A stretch of 64,000 nucleotides of DNA from Solimonas marina (GCF_012241385.1 NZ_JAAVXB010000014.1:45772-109771); one strand, 5' to 3'. Shown: positions 17,615 through 26,331, numbered from the stretch's first letter. Made by a program: numbers and translations. The notes: generated by a model from the letters alone, not told the origin.

Positions 17615-19489
17615 ATGCGCAGAACGTCCGCCGATCCACGTCACGCGGAAACGTATCAACGCCCTCTTTCCACGCGCGGAGCAAAAATAAGTCAGCAGCT
17701 TGCCGCCGCCGGCCAATTGTTCGAGTACCACGGAGAGGGCGTCACAGTTTTGGAAGCTCGCGGTAGCCGCGCGCTCGTACTTATCCGCAGTATTGCGTCG
17801 ATGGTTGAGGTAGAGGTGAGCGCGCTGACGGCTGTTCCCAGCCCGTCACAAAATCTCCCACATGTCGATCCGTGCAAACTGAGCGATGGAGAACTCGACA
17901 GGGCTGAAGCACTTCAAGAGGCCTTGCGCACCGCTATCACTCAAAACATTCGAGGTCGAGCCGAACTCACAGAGCTAGGCAGCCCGCTTGGCCTGAAGTG
18001 GCGACAGATGCAGCGCTACCTATATGCGTACTTAGCCGATCCCACTCTAAGAGCTTTGATCCCGGCCAGTAGAGGCCGGAAGCTCGGAAGTTCGGTCCTA
18101 TCTCAAGAACAGCTCCGAATTATTTCTTCCGAAATTGATAAAGCAAAGAAAACAGCCACTCATGTGTCTCTCTCCGAAATTGAACGCCATATTAAAAAGA
18201 AATGCACACTTGAGGGAGTCAAAATTCCCTCGCGATCTTCGATCGCAAGGCGAGTGCGGTTACAGGGCGTACATCTAAAATTAAGGCGAAAACACGGAGT
18301 TTCTGTTGCCGCCGATAAGATTGCACGCTATGCGAAAACACACCAAGTTAAGGGCGTGCTCAAAGAGGTGCAGATCGACCATACGCCGGTCGATATCCTC
18401 GTCGTCGATTCAAACAGGCAATACGTACTCGGCCGCCCTTGGTTGACCCTTGTCGTCGATGTATGCAGCCGATCAGTTCTAGGCTTCTACCTCAGTTTTG
18501 ATGCTCCATCGATCGTGTCAGTTGCCCGGGCATTAGCCATGTCGACAATGCCGAAGGCGGGGTTGCTATCAGCTCTAGGCCTTTCCCAGTTTTCCTGGAA
18601 TGCGTATGGAGTTGCCGAGCTGTATCACACCGACCGCGCAAAAGAATTTCGCTGCGAAGCGTTTAAGGCCGCATGTCGCTTCCATGGCATAAATACTGTT
18701 CTCCGCCCAATTGGAAAAAAGCATTGGGGCGGGCACGTCGAGCGTTTGATTGGAACCATTATGGGCGGACTTCATCTGCTACCGGGAACAACCTTTAGTA
18801 ACGCAAAGTTGCGAAAAAAATATCCCTCCGAGAAACATGCGGTCATTACCGCTGAAGACCTCTTAAGGGTAATCGTTTGTGAGATTAACCAGTACATGCA
18901 CACAAGGCATTCCGCGATCGGAATAACGCCTCAGCAGGCATTCTTTGATGGATGCAAAGACATAGATGGAAACGTAGTATTGCCACCAGATATTGGAAAT
19001 CCGATTGGCTTCATGATGGATTTCATGCCGAGTGCGGCAGCAACTAATACCGCAGAAGGGTTGCATTGGAGAGGACACCGCTACTTCAGCAATTTTCTGC
19101 GCGAAGTTCCAATAGGCAAAAAAATAACATTTAAAGTAGACCCGCAAAACTCTGGGGCCATTTATATAGATTACAGAGGCGAGTTCATTAGAATTGAACG
19201 GCAAACGCCAGCGACGTACGAAGATATCAGCTTTGAGTGTCAACTTAGGTACGCGCGAAATTCTCGATCCAGAGAAAAAGATATGCTGAATCAGATTGAC
19301 CTTTCTCTACAAGCGCGAGATGAAATCGTCGACTTGGCAAAATTAGAAAAGAAAAAGGCTAAGCGTGCTTTTCGCGCACCTCTCGATAACCTTATGAGAG
19401 AGACTCTCGTTGCTGCGCCTCCTGCGCGAGTTCTAGATGCAATCCACGAAGAATTTGTCAGACCAGCGCCGGACTATCTAGTCGAATAG
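17615..19489 (+). CDS. tniA: TniA/TnsB-like DDE transposase
   Basis: Transposase of the Mu/Tn7/Tn5053 class, 624 aa. The catalytic core with RNase H fold has D255 (VQIDHTP), D340 (YHTDRAKEF) and E376 (GGHVERLIGT), a D-35-E spacing. N-terminal HTH segments precede it (SLSEIERHIKK...SRSSIARRVRLQG). A Mu transposase C-terminal barrel follows from about residue 450. AGGAG lies eight bases before the ATG. It forms an operon with tniB (36 bases on) and tniQ. Base composition is clearly more AT-rich than the copper island, which suggests independent transfer. Confidence 0.92.
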   Translation: MRRTSADPRHAETYQRPLSTRGAKISQQLAAAGQLFEYHGEGVTVLEARGSRALVLIRSIASMVEVEVSALTAVPSPSQNLPHVDPCKLSDGELDRAEALQEALRTAITQNIRGRAELTELGSPLGLKWRQMQRYLYAYLADPTLRALIPASRGRKLGSSVLSQEQLRIISSEIDKAKKTATHVSLSEIERHIKKKCTLEGVKIPSRSSIARRVRLQGVHLKLRRKHGVSVAADKIARYAKTHQVKGVLKEVQIDHTPVDILVVDSNRQYVLGRPWLTLVVDVCSRSVLGFYLSFDAPSIVSVARALAMSTMPKAGLLSALGLSQFSWNAYGVAELYHTDRAKEFRCEAFKAACRFHGINTVLRPIGKKHWGGHVERLIGTIMGGLHLLPGTTFSNAKLRKKYPSEKHAVITAEDLLRVIVCEINQYMHTRHSAIGITPQQAFFDGCKDIDGNVVLPPDIGNPIGFMMDFMPSAAATNTAEGLHWRGHRYFSNFLREVPIGKKITFKVDPQNSGAIYIDYRGEFIRIERQTPATYEDISFECQLRYARNSRSREKDMLNQIDLSLQARDEIVDLAKLEKKKAKRAFRAPLDNLMRETLVAAPPARVLDAIHEEFVRPAPDYLVE

Positions 19490-19525
19490 AGCGTGTAGTG
19501 TCGAAACAATCAACGGAGAATCCAC

Positions 19526-20449
19526 ATGGCTGATGAAACGAATGCCAAACAGTATTCATGGCTCAGCGATACAGCAAGAGATTATGTCGAGCGGGGTGCT
19601 ACGGAACGCATTGCGTTCATTCGCGCGGAGCACTTCGTAGTGCATCCGCAGATGCAACGCGCGCTTATCGCAATGGACTATATTTTCACTCAGCCGCGAA
19701 AAAGGCGGATGGAATGCCTGCATATCGGTGGACCATCAGGTACGGGAAAGACTATCCTGACAAAACATTTTTTGCGGCGCAATAACATACCAACGGAACA
19801 AGACGGATTTAACGTTCGTACGAGAAACGGAATTGCCTCAGTAATAACGGCAGATCTCTCGGGGATAGCATCGGAAAGCGATTTCTATCGCTGCATTGCA
19901 GATGGATGTATTGATAGGGATAATACCGCTCTGCGATATTCGGCGGATGGACTCTTTAGAATAATAAAGAATCGAGGGAGCCACCTTCTTCTGATAGATG
20001 AAGCTGATCGAATTGCAGAGCTTCCCAAAGTGCCTCAACGAGATATTCTAGCCCAAATTAAGAGATTGACGAACACATTCGAAATGGGGCTCGTGCTCTT
20101 GGGAACCAGAAAACTCGACGCACTACTCAATTCGGAAGACACGCTTCGTCACAGATTCATCCCTGATGTACAGCTGACGCCGCTCAGCGACTTAGGTCAG
20201 TTGCGTGCCTTTGTCGTCAACCTAGCGAAGAGAATGCCATTGCGTTCAGCGCCAACGATAGATAATGCCAAGTGCATTAGGGTTATTTTTGAAAACACTG
20301 GCGGGCGGCAGCCGAACGTATCCGGCCTTATTCGGCGCGCTGCTATTCATGCGCTTGTCCAGGGTGGCGAGTCCCTGAATAGTGAGGTCCTGTCTGCGGG
20401 CATAGCCGATCCCTATCTTCACGCAGCGCCTGGTGGGATTGATGAGTAG
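19526..20449 (+). CDS. tniB: TniB-like AAA+ transposition ATPase
   Basis: ATP-dependent target-selection protein, 307 aa. Walker A is GGPSGTGKT (residues 68-76) and Walker B is LLLIDEADR, followed by the sensor region LGTRKLDALL. It belongs to the TniB/TnsC group that bridges the DDE transposase and the target selector TniQ. GGAGA lies seven to eight bases before the ATG. Its end overlaps the tniQ-like start. Confidence 0.92.
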   Translation: MADETNAKQYSWLSDTARDYVERGATERIAFIRAEHFVVHPQMQRALIAMDYIFTQPRKRRMECLHIGGPSGTGKTILTKHFLRRNNIPTEQDGFNVRTRNGIASVITADLSGIASESDFYRCIADGCIDRDNTALRYSADGLFRIIKNRGSHLLLIDEADRIAELPKVPQRDILAQIKRLTNTFEMGLVLLGTRKLDALLNSEDTLRHRFIPDVQLTPLSDLGQLRAFVVNLAKRMPLRSAPTIDNAKCIRVIFENTGGRQPNVSGLIRRAAIHALVQGGESLNSEVLSAGIADPYLHAAPGGIDE

Positions 20450-21710
20450 CCATGCCGAGGCCACCTTCCTTCCGCTGGGGCCGTGTCTCGTCGAGCCCGA
20501 TGAAACCATCACATCGTGGCTGGACCGCGCGGCCGCGCTGCATGGCGTCTCAAGGGTTCATATCCTCCAAGAGCTTGAGTCTAGGGGTAGAGAATTTGAT
20601 GGAGAAAGAAGAGCATCTCAAGATTTCGACTATGACTTCGATATGCCTTTTGATTGGTGTCGCACCCTCGAGCGAGCCGCAGGATTGGCGACTGGGGCAC
20701 TATCACCACTTCCTGCTTCGAAACAGAATACTTATCTTGCACCTGAGAGTAGGCACGCCTACTGCGCACTATGCTTTGAGGAAGACCTCAGCCGGGGGGT
20801 GCTACCACACTTTCGAGCCAATTGGTCCAAGTCGAGTGTAACGCTGTGCTACCGCCATCGTTGCCCTCTGCACACTTGGAAGCTTCCACCTAAAGACTAT
20901 CAAGCTCGTGAGTACCCACCAAAATGGCTGGCAGCGCTTTTTGGATTGCCATACGAAGGAGGGCAGGGTCCTATTGAAAGTTTTCTAAATGAAATTATTG
21001 GGCATATAAATAATTTAGAGCGCGCTGATCCTTCAGGGCAGATGGACATGTTCGGGTTTCAGGAAAATATATCTCGCTTAAAAAAGCAGACGAGACTTGC
21101 GCACCCTGACCGTTCGCTTCGCCATGAGCTTATTGGCCATGCGCTTTTAGAGGGCGGAGAGGGCGGCCATTTATATAGTCATTTGGAATATTTCTCCGAT
21201 TTTTACTTTTTGCCAGATAGAGAGTCATACATTTCATTCGAAGAAGATTTGAATGAAGAGAGCGTTGGCAAAAAGTCCGTTTTGGCTCGTCTCGGGCGTG
21301 GTAATTGGCATCGATGTGTTCAAGACCTATATACGCTATACGTTACTCCACGGGCGGTGGAAATTTCCGCCATTCTTCCTGGGCATGCAGGGCGATCGTT
21401 TAATGCAGCGGACCGTTGGATATTTGAATTTCAAGAGAAAACCTTCATCCCGGTTGATTGGAAGCATGCACATAGCCCGACGAGGCGTCGGATTGTTCTC
21501 TCGTTTATAAACGATCGCCTGCGGGAGCTTTTCACTCCAGAAGATTGCACGTTCTCAAGTCGAAAGCGCAGTGACTATTCGATTTTTGAGGTCATCAGCC
21601 AGCTACGATCGGAAAGCCGAGAATGGGCAGTGGCCGCAGCAAAAAAGTGGCCCCCCGCCATGCAAGAGAAGATACTCCACATTCTCCCTGAGATCGAAGA
21701 ATCAGGTTAG
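20442..21710 (+). CDS. tniQ: TniQ/TnsD-family target-selection protein
   Basis: A 422-aa TniQ-family protein. The N-terminal zinc-binding TniQ domain shows PDETITSWLDRAA, then YCALCFEEDLSRGVLPHFRANW and LCYRHRCPLHT, with the Cys/His ligands. The remaining 270 residues are unrecognised and may carry target DNA recognition as in TnsD. The ATG at 20442 overlaps the tniB stop. A GTG at 20433 in frame is the alternative. TniQ can work with TnsD-like sites, plasmid targets or, in CRISPR-associated elements, Cascade/Cas12k. No Cas gene or CRISPR array is in the window. Confidence 0.87.
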   Translation: MSSHAEATFLPLGPCLVEPDETITSWLDRAAALHGVSRVHILQELESRGREFDGERRASQDFDYDFDMPFDWCRTLERAAGLATGALSPLPASKQNTYLAPESRHAYCALCFEEDLSRGVLPHFRANWSKSSVTLCYRHRCPLHTWKLPPKDYQAREYPPKWLAALFGLPYEGGQGPIESFLNEIIGHINNLERADPSGQMDMFGFQENISRLKKQTRLAHPDRSLRHELIGHALLEGGEGGHLYSHLEYFSDFYFLPDRESYISFEEDLNEESVGKKSVLARLGRGNWHRCVQDLYTLYVTPRAVEISAILPGHAGRSFNAADRWIFEFQEKTFIPVDWKHAHSPTRRRIVLSFINDRLRELFTPEDCTFSSRKRSDYSIFEVISQLRSESREWAVAAAKKWPPAMQEKILHILPEIEESG

Positions 21711-21773
21711 CGTATCCGCGGCAAAATCAGTTCATTTTCAAGCGCCGCGCCACTGATGCAAGGGAAGTCCAAT

Positions 21774-21808
21774 GTAGGCTGGTAACGCCTACTCCAGCAG
21801 GGGACGTC
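21774..21808. repeat. 35-base repeat, copy A
   Basis: Contains a GTAGGC...GCCTAC hairpin and CTCCAGCAGGGGA, spans the stop codon of the phosphoesterase gene, and matches copy B at 26824-26858 at 31 of 35 positions. GCAAGGGAAGTCCA just upstream (21758-21771) is again like sequence in copy B. Confidence 0.7.
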
Positions 21809-22706
21809 GATCCACCGGCGGCTCGATCTCCCGAACCTCAGGCCAGTTACCACCTGCCGGCGAGCGTGGGTTGACAAGCTGCCAGTAGCGCCCCCTTAGC
21901 GGATCAAAGATCGTCATCGCCCCATACATGGAAAAAGCGAGCGACTCTAGGCCAATCTGATTGCCGTAGCGCCAAACCTCACCAGGGACGATGCAGGAAT
22001 GCCCCGTAACGACTAGGTCGATATGGTGGACTTGCCCCGGGAGAGGCGACCGCCGCTGGTCGCGGATGACGCCATAGGCAATGGCTCGCGCGCTCAGCGC
22101 CACGCGGGTGTTACTCAACTTATTCGGGTTTCGATCGCCGTAACTCGGCGATAGCGCCTTCGCCACGTTCCAGTCCTGCTGTGGGACTTGAGCGTGGATC
22201 ACTCCAACCCGCGTGCCATTTTTTAGTGGCACTTCAAGTGCCACCGGTAGGGTGCGTGCGATTCGCCTGTAACGATGCCTGAGCTCGGGCGGCAGGCCAA
22301 ACCACCAATGCTTCTCACCCCCAAGTATCGAGCTATTACAAACATCGCCTTGATCCGGATCAAGATGGATGAGCTCTTCTTCATGATTGCCGATCGTGCT
22401 GAAAAGAAAGTTCTGCTCGTATGCCAGTTCGAGCACTTCACAGCTGTAACTGCCGCGGTCAATCAAATCGCCAGGAGCAATCAGCCGGTCGCCGCTTGAG
22501 AAGCCAACGGCACCGAGTAGGTGGAAAAGCATATCCAGTTCGCCATGGATGTCTCCAACAAAAAAATCGTGGCCCCGGCTATTTACCGGTAACTCGACGA
22601 ACGCAGGCCCATAGAGTAGCGGAGCGTCCACCTCCGGGCGTAGCCCCCGCTCCCAGGTATCCCAACCGGGGACCTCAAATCCATGCGGCACGACAACATC
22701 GTTCAT
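21789..22706 (-). CDS. Metallophosphoesterase (PPP-type phosphatase fold)
   Basis: A 305-aa calcineurin-like phosphoesterase with the complete metal-site series: GDIHGELD (D52, H54), GDLIDRG (D80 to R84), GNHEE (N107, H108), and later His in VIHAQ and VTGHS. This is the bacterial PrpA/PrpB and Ap4A-hydrolase layout, so the substrate may be a phosphoprotein or a dinucleotide. It lies convergent to tniQ and is last in a minus-strand set with the AAA+ protein and the 118-aa unknown. Its stop codon falls within a repeat that recurs at 26824. Confidence 0.85.
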   Translation of the reverse strand: MNDVVVPHGFEVPGWDTWERGLRPEVDAPLLYGPAFVELPVNSRGHDFFVGDIHGELDMLFHLLGAVGFSSGDRLIAPGDLIDRGSYSCEVLELAYEQNFLFSTIGNHEEELIHLDPDQGDVCNSSILGGEKHWWFGLPPELRHRYRRIARTLPVALEVPLKNGTRVGVIHAQVPQQDWNVAKALSPSYGDRNPNKLSNTRVALSARAIAYGVIRDQRRSPLPGQVHHIDLVVTGHSCIVPGEVWRYGNQIGLESLAFSMYGAMTIFDPLRGRYWQLVNPRSPAGGNWPEVREIEPPVDRRPLLE

Positions 22707-22747
22707 CGAATTTTCCGCGCATGTGTGCGCAGCCTATACAAAGCTTT

Positions 22748-22825
22748 TGGTGCTCCAGGGGACTCGAACCCGCGACCTGGCGCTGATCTGGCACAGCCCA
22801 CCGTTTATAAGTCGGATGTACAAGT
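22748..22825 (-). pseudogene. tRNA-like 3' fragment, possible integration-site remnant
   Basis: Read on the minus strand, the end GGTTCGAGTCC...CTGGAGCACCA has a T-loop and an encoded CCA end. Upstream, CCGACTTATAAACGG resembles an anticodon arm. T-stem pairing is poor and no matching 5' acceptor strand (GCTCCAG) is present, so I do not call a functional tRNA. It lies between the phosphoesterase and AAA+ genes. Such fragments often mark attachment sites of mobile elements. Confidence 0.45.
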
Positions 22826-22913
22826 GTTACGCGCAGGCGACAAGCGATCGTTGGCCCAGTGCGGCAAGGGCCTTCCGGCATGGCTTGATCCGTTTGGCCG
22901 GTCGCCCTTCATA

Positions 22914-24317
22914 TCAATTAGCGCTCGAGGACCAGAACTGATGCGCGACCAGCACCGGCGGATCGCTGTCGGCGCTAACAGCGGATCGATCATGTACGGG
23001 CTGGGCCGTGACGGCACGAACGAGCGCGGGCGTAATCGTCAGGCGACCCTGAGCCTTGCCGGCGATCGCCCGCGCATAACACCGCGCTAACAGCCTCGCG
23101 AGTGTGCGCGGCGTTTGCTCCACCAGCAGTTCGATGATCTCATCGCCGAGCGGCTCGAAGACCTTCGCCAACGCAGGCCGGGACTGGCGCAGCGAGCGGT
23201 CAACGGATCGCACGACTACCGGCATCTGCTCTGCGCTGGGTGCCTTTACATGAAAGACATTCATGCGACTTAGAATCTCCGGGCGTACCCGTGACAAGTG
23301 ATTGGAAGCAAAGATCCAGCTGATTCTGCTCGCGTCGAGTTCCACATCGAGGTGCTCGTCGCGAAAGCGGGCCGCGGTCTCTGGCTGAAGCAGACTCAGC
23401 AAAGCCCGGTCTGGCCGGTGGTTGCCAGCGTTCACCTTGTCAATCTCGTCGATGAAGATCAGAGGAGCTGTTCGATCTGGCCCTTCGGCGAGTACCGATG
23501 CGATCAAGCCTGGCGCAGCCTCTGACCATGTCCCCGATGCCCCGGTCAAAATCCACGCTGCGCTCATTTCCGCGAACGAACGCACTTCCGCCGACATTGC
23601 CAGCGCAGTCGCCAAAGCCGATGCGTACGCAGTCTTGCCAATGCCGGGCGGCCCTTGCAGGAGCATCGGGGGGATATACACCGGTTCGCGTAAGCAAATG
23701 GCAAGGGCGAGTTGCTCTTCGATGAAGGCCGTCACATCTGAAAAATTCGGATAACTCGAAACCACCTGCTTCAGCTGACGAAGGTGGATCGGTCGAGCGA
23801 TGGGTAACTTGCGGGTGGGCCGGACCTTCAGCGACTCCAGGATTCGACGACGAGATTCCCTCCCGATGCCGGTAATATGAGAGAGCTGTTCGGCAACGAT
23901 CTCGGTCGACGTCAGTATCCACGGGACGTAATTGCGTGAGTGGCGAATACGGCGTGCAGGCTGAGGAAGCACTGCTGGCGTAACCCCCGCAGGTGGCTCA
24001 GCCTCATGCTCGACCACCTCCGTGTCTGCCGTGTTGGGGGCGCTTGAACGTCGTTCGAGTTCGCCTTGAGCCTTGGTCAAGAGCCGATCCGCGCTAATGG
24101 TGTCTAGCGCGTACGCCCCCGTTTCGAGGATGGCAATCTCTCCGTCAGCGGGCAAATACCGCAAAACAAAGTCGCGTAACACCTTTGGCCAAAATTCGTC
24201 GGCATGGCCAACGAATGTGCGCTGTCCACGACCCAATTGGGCCCGAAACCGGATGGCCTTGGCGCTAAGCCGCCACTGGACATATCGGGTCAGGATGGCA
24301 TCCTTAATTTCGCGCAC
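22914..24317 (-). CDS. AAA+ ATPase of unknown function (Lon-like ATPase module)
   Basis: A 467-aa protein. The first 200 residues are unrecognised, with a basic helical segment. The AAA+ module shows Walker A GPPGIGKT (residues 222-229), Walker B LIFIDEID (D290, E291), sensor-like IFASNHLSR and a C-terminal helical lid (EIIELLVEQTPRTLARLLARCYARAI). The style is like Lon or MoxR-type ATPases, but no protease domain follows. The GTG start has AGGAG seven bases upstream. It is probably co-transcribed with the 118-aa gene upstream (245-base gap) and the phosphoesterase downstream. The role is unknown. The setting suggests a defence or maintenance cargo. Confidence 0.82.
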   Translation of the reverse strand: MREIKDAILTRYVQWRLSAKAIRFRAQLGRGQRTFVGHADEFWPKVLRDFVLRYLPADGEIAILETGAYALDTISADRLLTKAQGELERRSSAPNTADTEVVEHEAEPPAGVTPAVLPQPARRIRHSRNYVPWILTSTEIVAEQLSHITGIGRESRRRILESLKVRPTRKLPIARPIHLRQLKQVVSSYPNFSDVTAFIEEQLALAICLREPVYIPPMLLQGPPGIGKTAYASALATALAMSAEVRSFAEMSAAWILTGASGTWSEAAPGLIASVLAEGPDRTAPLIFIDEIDKVNAGNHRPDRALLSLLQPETAARFRDEHLDVELDASRISWIFASNHLSRVRPEILSRMNVFHVKAPSAEQMPVVVRSVDRSLRQSRPALAKVFEPLGDEIIELLVEQTPRTLARLLARCYARAIAGKAQGRLTITPALVRAVTAQPVHDRSAVSADSDPPVLVAHQFWSSSAN

Positions 24318-24562
24318 GGCTACGCTCCTGTCGCGAATTCAAGAGGCGCCCGCTATCTGCCGAGATAGCCGGCGATAAACGTCGCCAAGCGACAGATAGT
24401 CGGCTTTCGCCGCGACAGCCGATACGGAATAACGCCCACATAGTGGACAGGAGTGAGTTCATTAATGTCCCATTATCGAGGCCTAGCCCCACGGCGCAGC
24501 ACGGCAGGGTAGCCGGCAAGGCTGTCTATCAGCGCTTGCGCTTTTCAGGACCTCATGGCCGG
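24318..24562. other. Gap between AAA+ gene and 118-aa gene
   Basis: No gene is seen. A perfect palindrome CCGGCTAGCCGG (24559-24570) includes the stop codon of the upstream gene. It lacks a T-run, so a terminator is not claimed. Confidence 0.5.
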
Positions 24563-24919
24563 CTAGCCGGGGCGTCCTGACGCGGTGCCTTTGCGGCGCC
24601 GGTATCGGTCAGCGTGCGTGCTGATAAAGAGGCCCATCGCTTCTCGGTACTGCAGCGCATCTGCAGGCAGCTCGATCGCGAGCTCGCGGGCGATCGCGAG
24701 TCCATATTTCAGCTGTCGCTCGGTCGGCGGAAGCAATTCGCCATCAAGCATCGCGGTCACAACGGATGCGATACGACGCCCAAGATCAATATGGCGGCGA
24801 GCGCCTCTTGAGACGTCGTCCGGCGAGGACAACTCGTGGAGTAAGCGAGTTTCGACGTGCTCTTCGAACGGCAAGGCCACATGAAACTCCGCATCGCCAT
24901 AGACCAATCGAAAGCACAC
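24563..24919 (-). CDS. 118-aa unknown protein upstream of AAA+ ATPase
   Basis: A mainly helical, charged protein (MCFRLVYGDAEFHVALPFEEHVETRLLHEL, then RQLKYGLAIARELAIELPADALQYREAMG) with a basic tail (HADRYRRRKGTASGRPG). I do not recognise the family. It starts at a GTG with GAGG about eight bases upstream. It is divergent from the C-protein-like regulator, and the C-box lies 158 bases upstream, so both directions may be controlled by that regulator. Confidence 0.65.
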   Translation of the reverse strand: MCFRLVYGDAEFHVALPFEEHVETRLLHELSSPDDVSRGARRHIDLGRRIASVVTAMLDGELLPPTERQLKYGLAIARELAIELPADALQYREAMGLFISTHADRYRRRKGTASGRPG

Positions 24920-25076
24920 GTCGGGACCTCAGTTCATTGAAAGGAAGCGAAGCATAGGCTTCGGCTAGCTCTCGCGACTTCGGACTGCCCGCTGATGCAT
25001 CGAGAGACGGCTCACGCCACATGCCCGCGGGAGAGCGGGCGGGAGCGAAGGAGCCATGGTGCGACATAGGTTCGCA

Positions 25077-25101
25077 GACTATAGTCCGTAGATCAATAGT
25101 C
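25077..25101 (+). promoter_or_regulatory. C-box operator of controller protein
   Basis: GACTATAGTC-CGTA-GATCAATAGTC: two half-site pairs of the GACT/AGTC type separated by CGTA, in close agreement with C-boxes of restriction-modification controller proteins (the C.Esp1396I/C.PvuII type). It lies 24 bases before the regulator ATG. A further inverted repeat GCGAAC-ATT-GTTCGC covers 25107-25121. Confidence 0.75.
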
Positions 25102-25106
25102 ATCGC

Positions 25107-25121
25107 GCGAACATTGTTCGC
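25107..25121. promoter_or_regulatory. Inverted repeat abutting regulator start
   Basis: GCGAAC and GTTCGC flank ATT, three bases from the ATG at 25125. It leaves no space for a ribosome site, which fits a leaderless message as reported for some C-protein genes. Confidence 0.45.
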
Positions 25122-25124
25122 CCG

Positions 25125-25391
25125 ATGGCCACTGGCGAAAAAAGTCAGCACTCAGTCGCGACAGCGTTCGGGAATGCGCTGCGCGCAGTGCGCGGCCGTG
25201 TCGGGCTGACGCAAGAGGCGCTGGCGCTGGAGGCTGACTTTGATCGCACCTATATAAGTTTGCTGGAGCGTGGCCAGCGCCAACCGACGCTTCAAACCAT
25301 CTTCGAGCTTGCTGCGCACCTAGGCGTTTCCCCCGAAGAGCTGATCTCTTTGACCCGCTCCTATCTCCCCGTTAATGGATCGACAGGGTAG
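25125..25391 (+). CDS. XRE-type controller protein (C-protein homologue)
   Basis: An 88-aa one-domain helix-turn-helix regulator: LRAVRGRVGLTQEALALEADFDRTYISLLERGQRQPTLQTIFELAAHLGVSPEELI, the layout of restriction-modification C proteins. The C-box directly upstream supports this and predicts autoregulation with a delayed switch. There is no Shine-Dalgarno before the ATG. No endonuclease or methylase gene is adjacent: an IS5-type remnant begins 69 bases downstream, and the AAA+ set is divergent. So either it controls that set, or its original partner was lost on IS insertion. Confidence 0.85.
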   Translation: MATGEKSQHSVATAFGNALRAVRGRVGLTQEALALEADFDRTYISLLERGQRQPTLQTIFELAAHLGVSPEELISLTRSYLPVNGSTG

Positions 25392-25459
25392 GCAAGTTCG
25401 CGCCACGTACTGACCTTGCCGGGGCAGACTTGCAACAATTCATAGCTTGTTGTGCTCTA

Positions 25460-26331
25460 GGGAGCGTCTGAATCACGCCTGATTCCGGCTTGCTGTTTGC
25501 TGCTGTGAGAGCAGACGATCAAGAGGTGTATGCCGTGACGCAACTGAGCTCCGGAGACGCCGAGTACGTGAGCAAGCGCAAGCAGAGGCGGCGTGAGGTG
25601 TTTCTGGCGGAGATGGAACAGATCAGTCCATGGCACTCGCTGCTGTCGCTGATCGAACCGCTGTATCCGGCCGCGGCCAATGGCCGACCACCGCATCCGC
25701 TGGCGACGATGCTGCGCGTGCACTTGATGCAGAACTGGTTTGGGTTGTCCGATCCGGCGATAGAAGAAGTGCTGTACGAAGTGCTGTACGAAGTGACGTC
25801 GATGCGGCGCTTCGCCGGACTGGGCCCGGAGCGGATACCGGCCGAAACGACGATTCTGAACTTCCGGCATCGCCTGGAGACGAACGATCTGGCGCCGGAG
25901 ATTCTGGCGCGGGTCAACGCGCACCTGAGTCGCAAGGGGCTGATGCTCAAGCGCGGCAGCATCGTCGATGCGACGATCATCGCTGCACCGAGTTCGACCA
26001 AGAACGCCGACGGCGAGCGCGATCCGGAGATGCATCAGACCAAGAAGGGTGATCAGTGGTACTTCGGCATGAAGGCGCACATCGGGGCTGATGTCGATTC
26101 GGGCCTGGTCCACACCGTCGTCACCACGGCGGCCAACGAGGCGGATGTCGAAGTGGTCGATGAGCTGATCCGCCGCCGGGACACGGTGATCTACGCCGAC
26201 GATGGACGATCAAAAGTGCCGCTGCTCGGCGTGAAACGACGAAATCGATGATGCCATTCGCCTCAAACATGAAGCTACCGCGCCGCGACAGCAGTGCGAG
26301 AACTTTTTTCGGGGCTATTCAGACCTTCCTT
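25460..26331 (+). mobile_element. Decayed IS5-family element
   Basis: Left end GGAGCGTCTGAAT (25461-25473) and right end ATTCAGACCTTCC (26317-26329) are inverted with 11 of 13 matches. The length, about 870 bases, is some 300 short of typical IS5 members. The transposase gene is broken internally. Confidence 0.75.
25490..26251 (+). pseudogene. IS5-family transposase, truncated
   Basis: A 253-residue remnant. The N-terminal IS5 domain (PWHSLLSLIEPLYP...MLRVHLMQNWFGLSDPAIEE) and the first part of the DDE domain (IVDATIIAAPSSTKN, YFGMKAHIGAD) are present. After IYADDGRSK the frame is lost and the region with the last catalytic Glu is missing. A 12-base tandem duplication (GTGCTGTACGAA) adds four residues in EEVLYEVLYEV. 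It cannot be active. Confidence 0.85.

Larger units (their letters stand above)
17100..21713 (+). mobile_element. Tn5053/Tn7-like transposon core (tniABQ), right end not found
   Basis: Left-end-type repeats followed by tniA-tniB-tniQ on one strand define the core. No serine resolvase (TniR) is present, unlike Tn5053. I could not find a matching repeat cluster downstream, so the right boundary and the cargo (possibly 21789-25391) are inferred. Confidence 0.7.

Noticed and set aside
22748..22825. Functional tRNA gene
   Set aside because: T-stem pairing is poor and no 5' acceptor strand is present. Kept only as a tRNA-like fragment.
24563..25391. Restriction-modification system
   Set aside because: A C-protein and C-box are present, but no methylase motif or endonuclease could be found in the adjacent genes.
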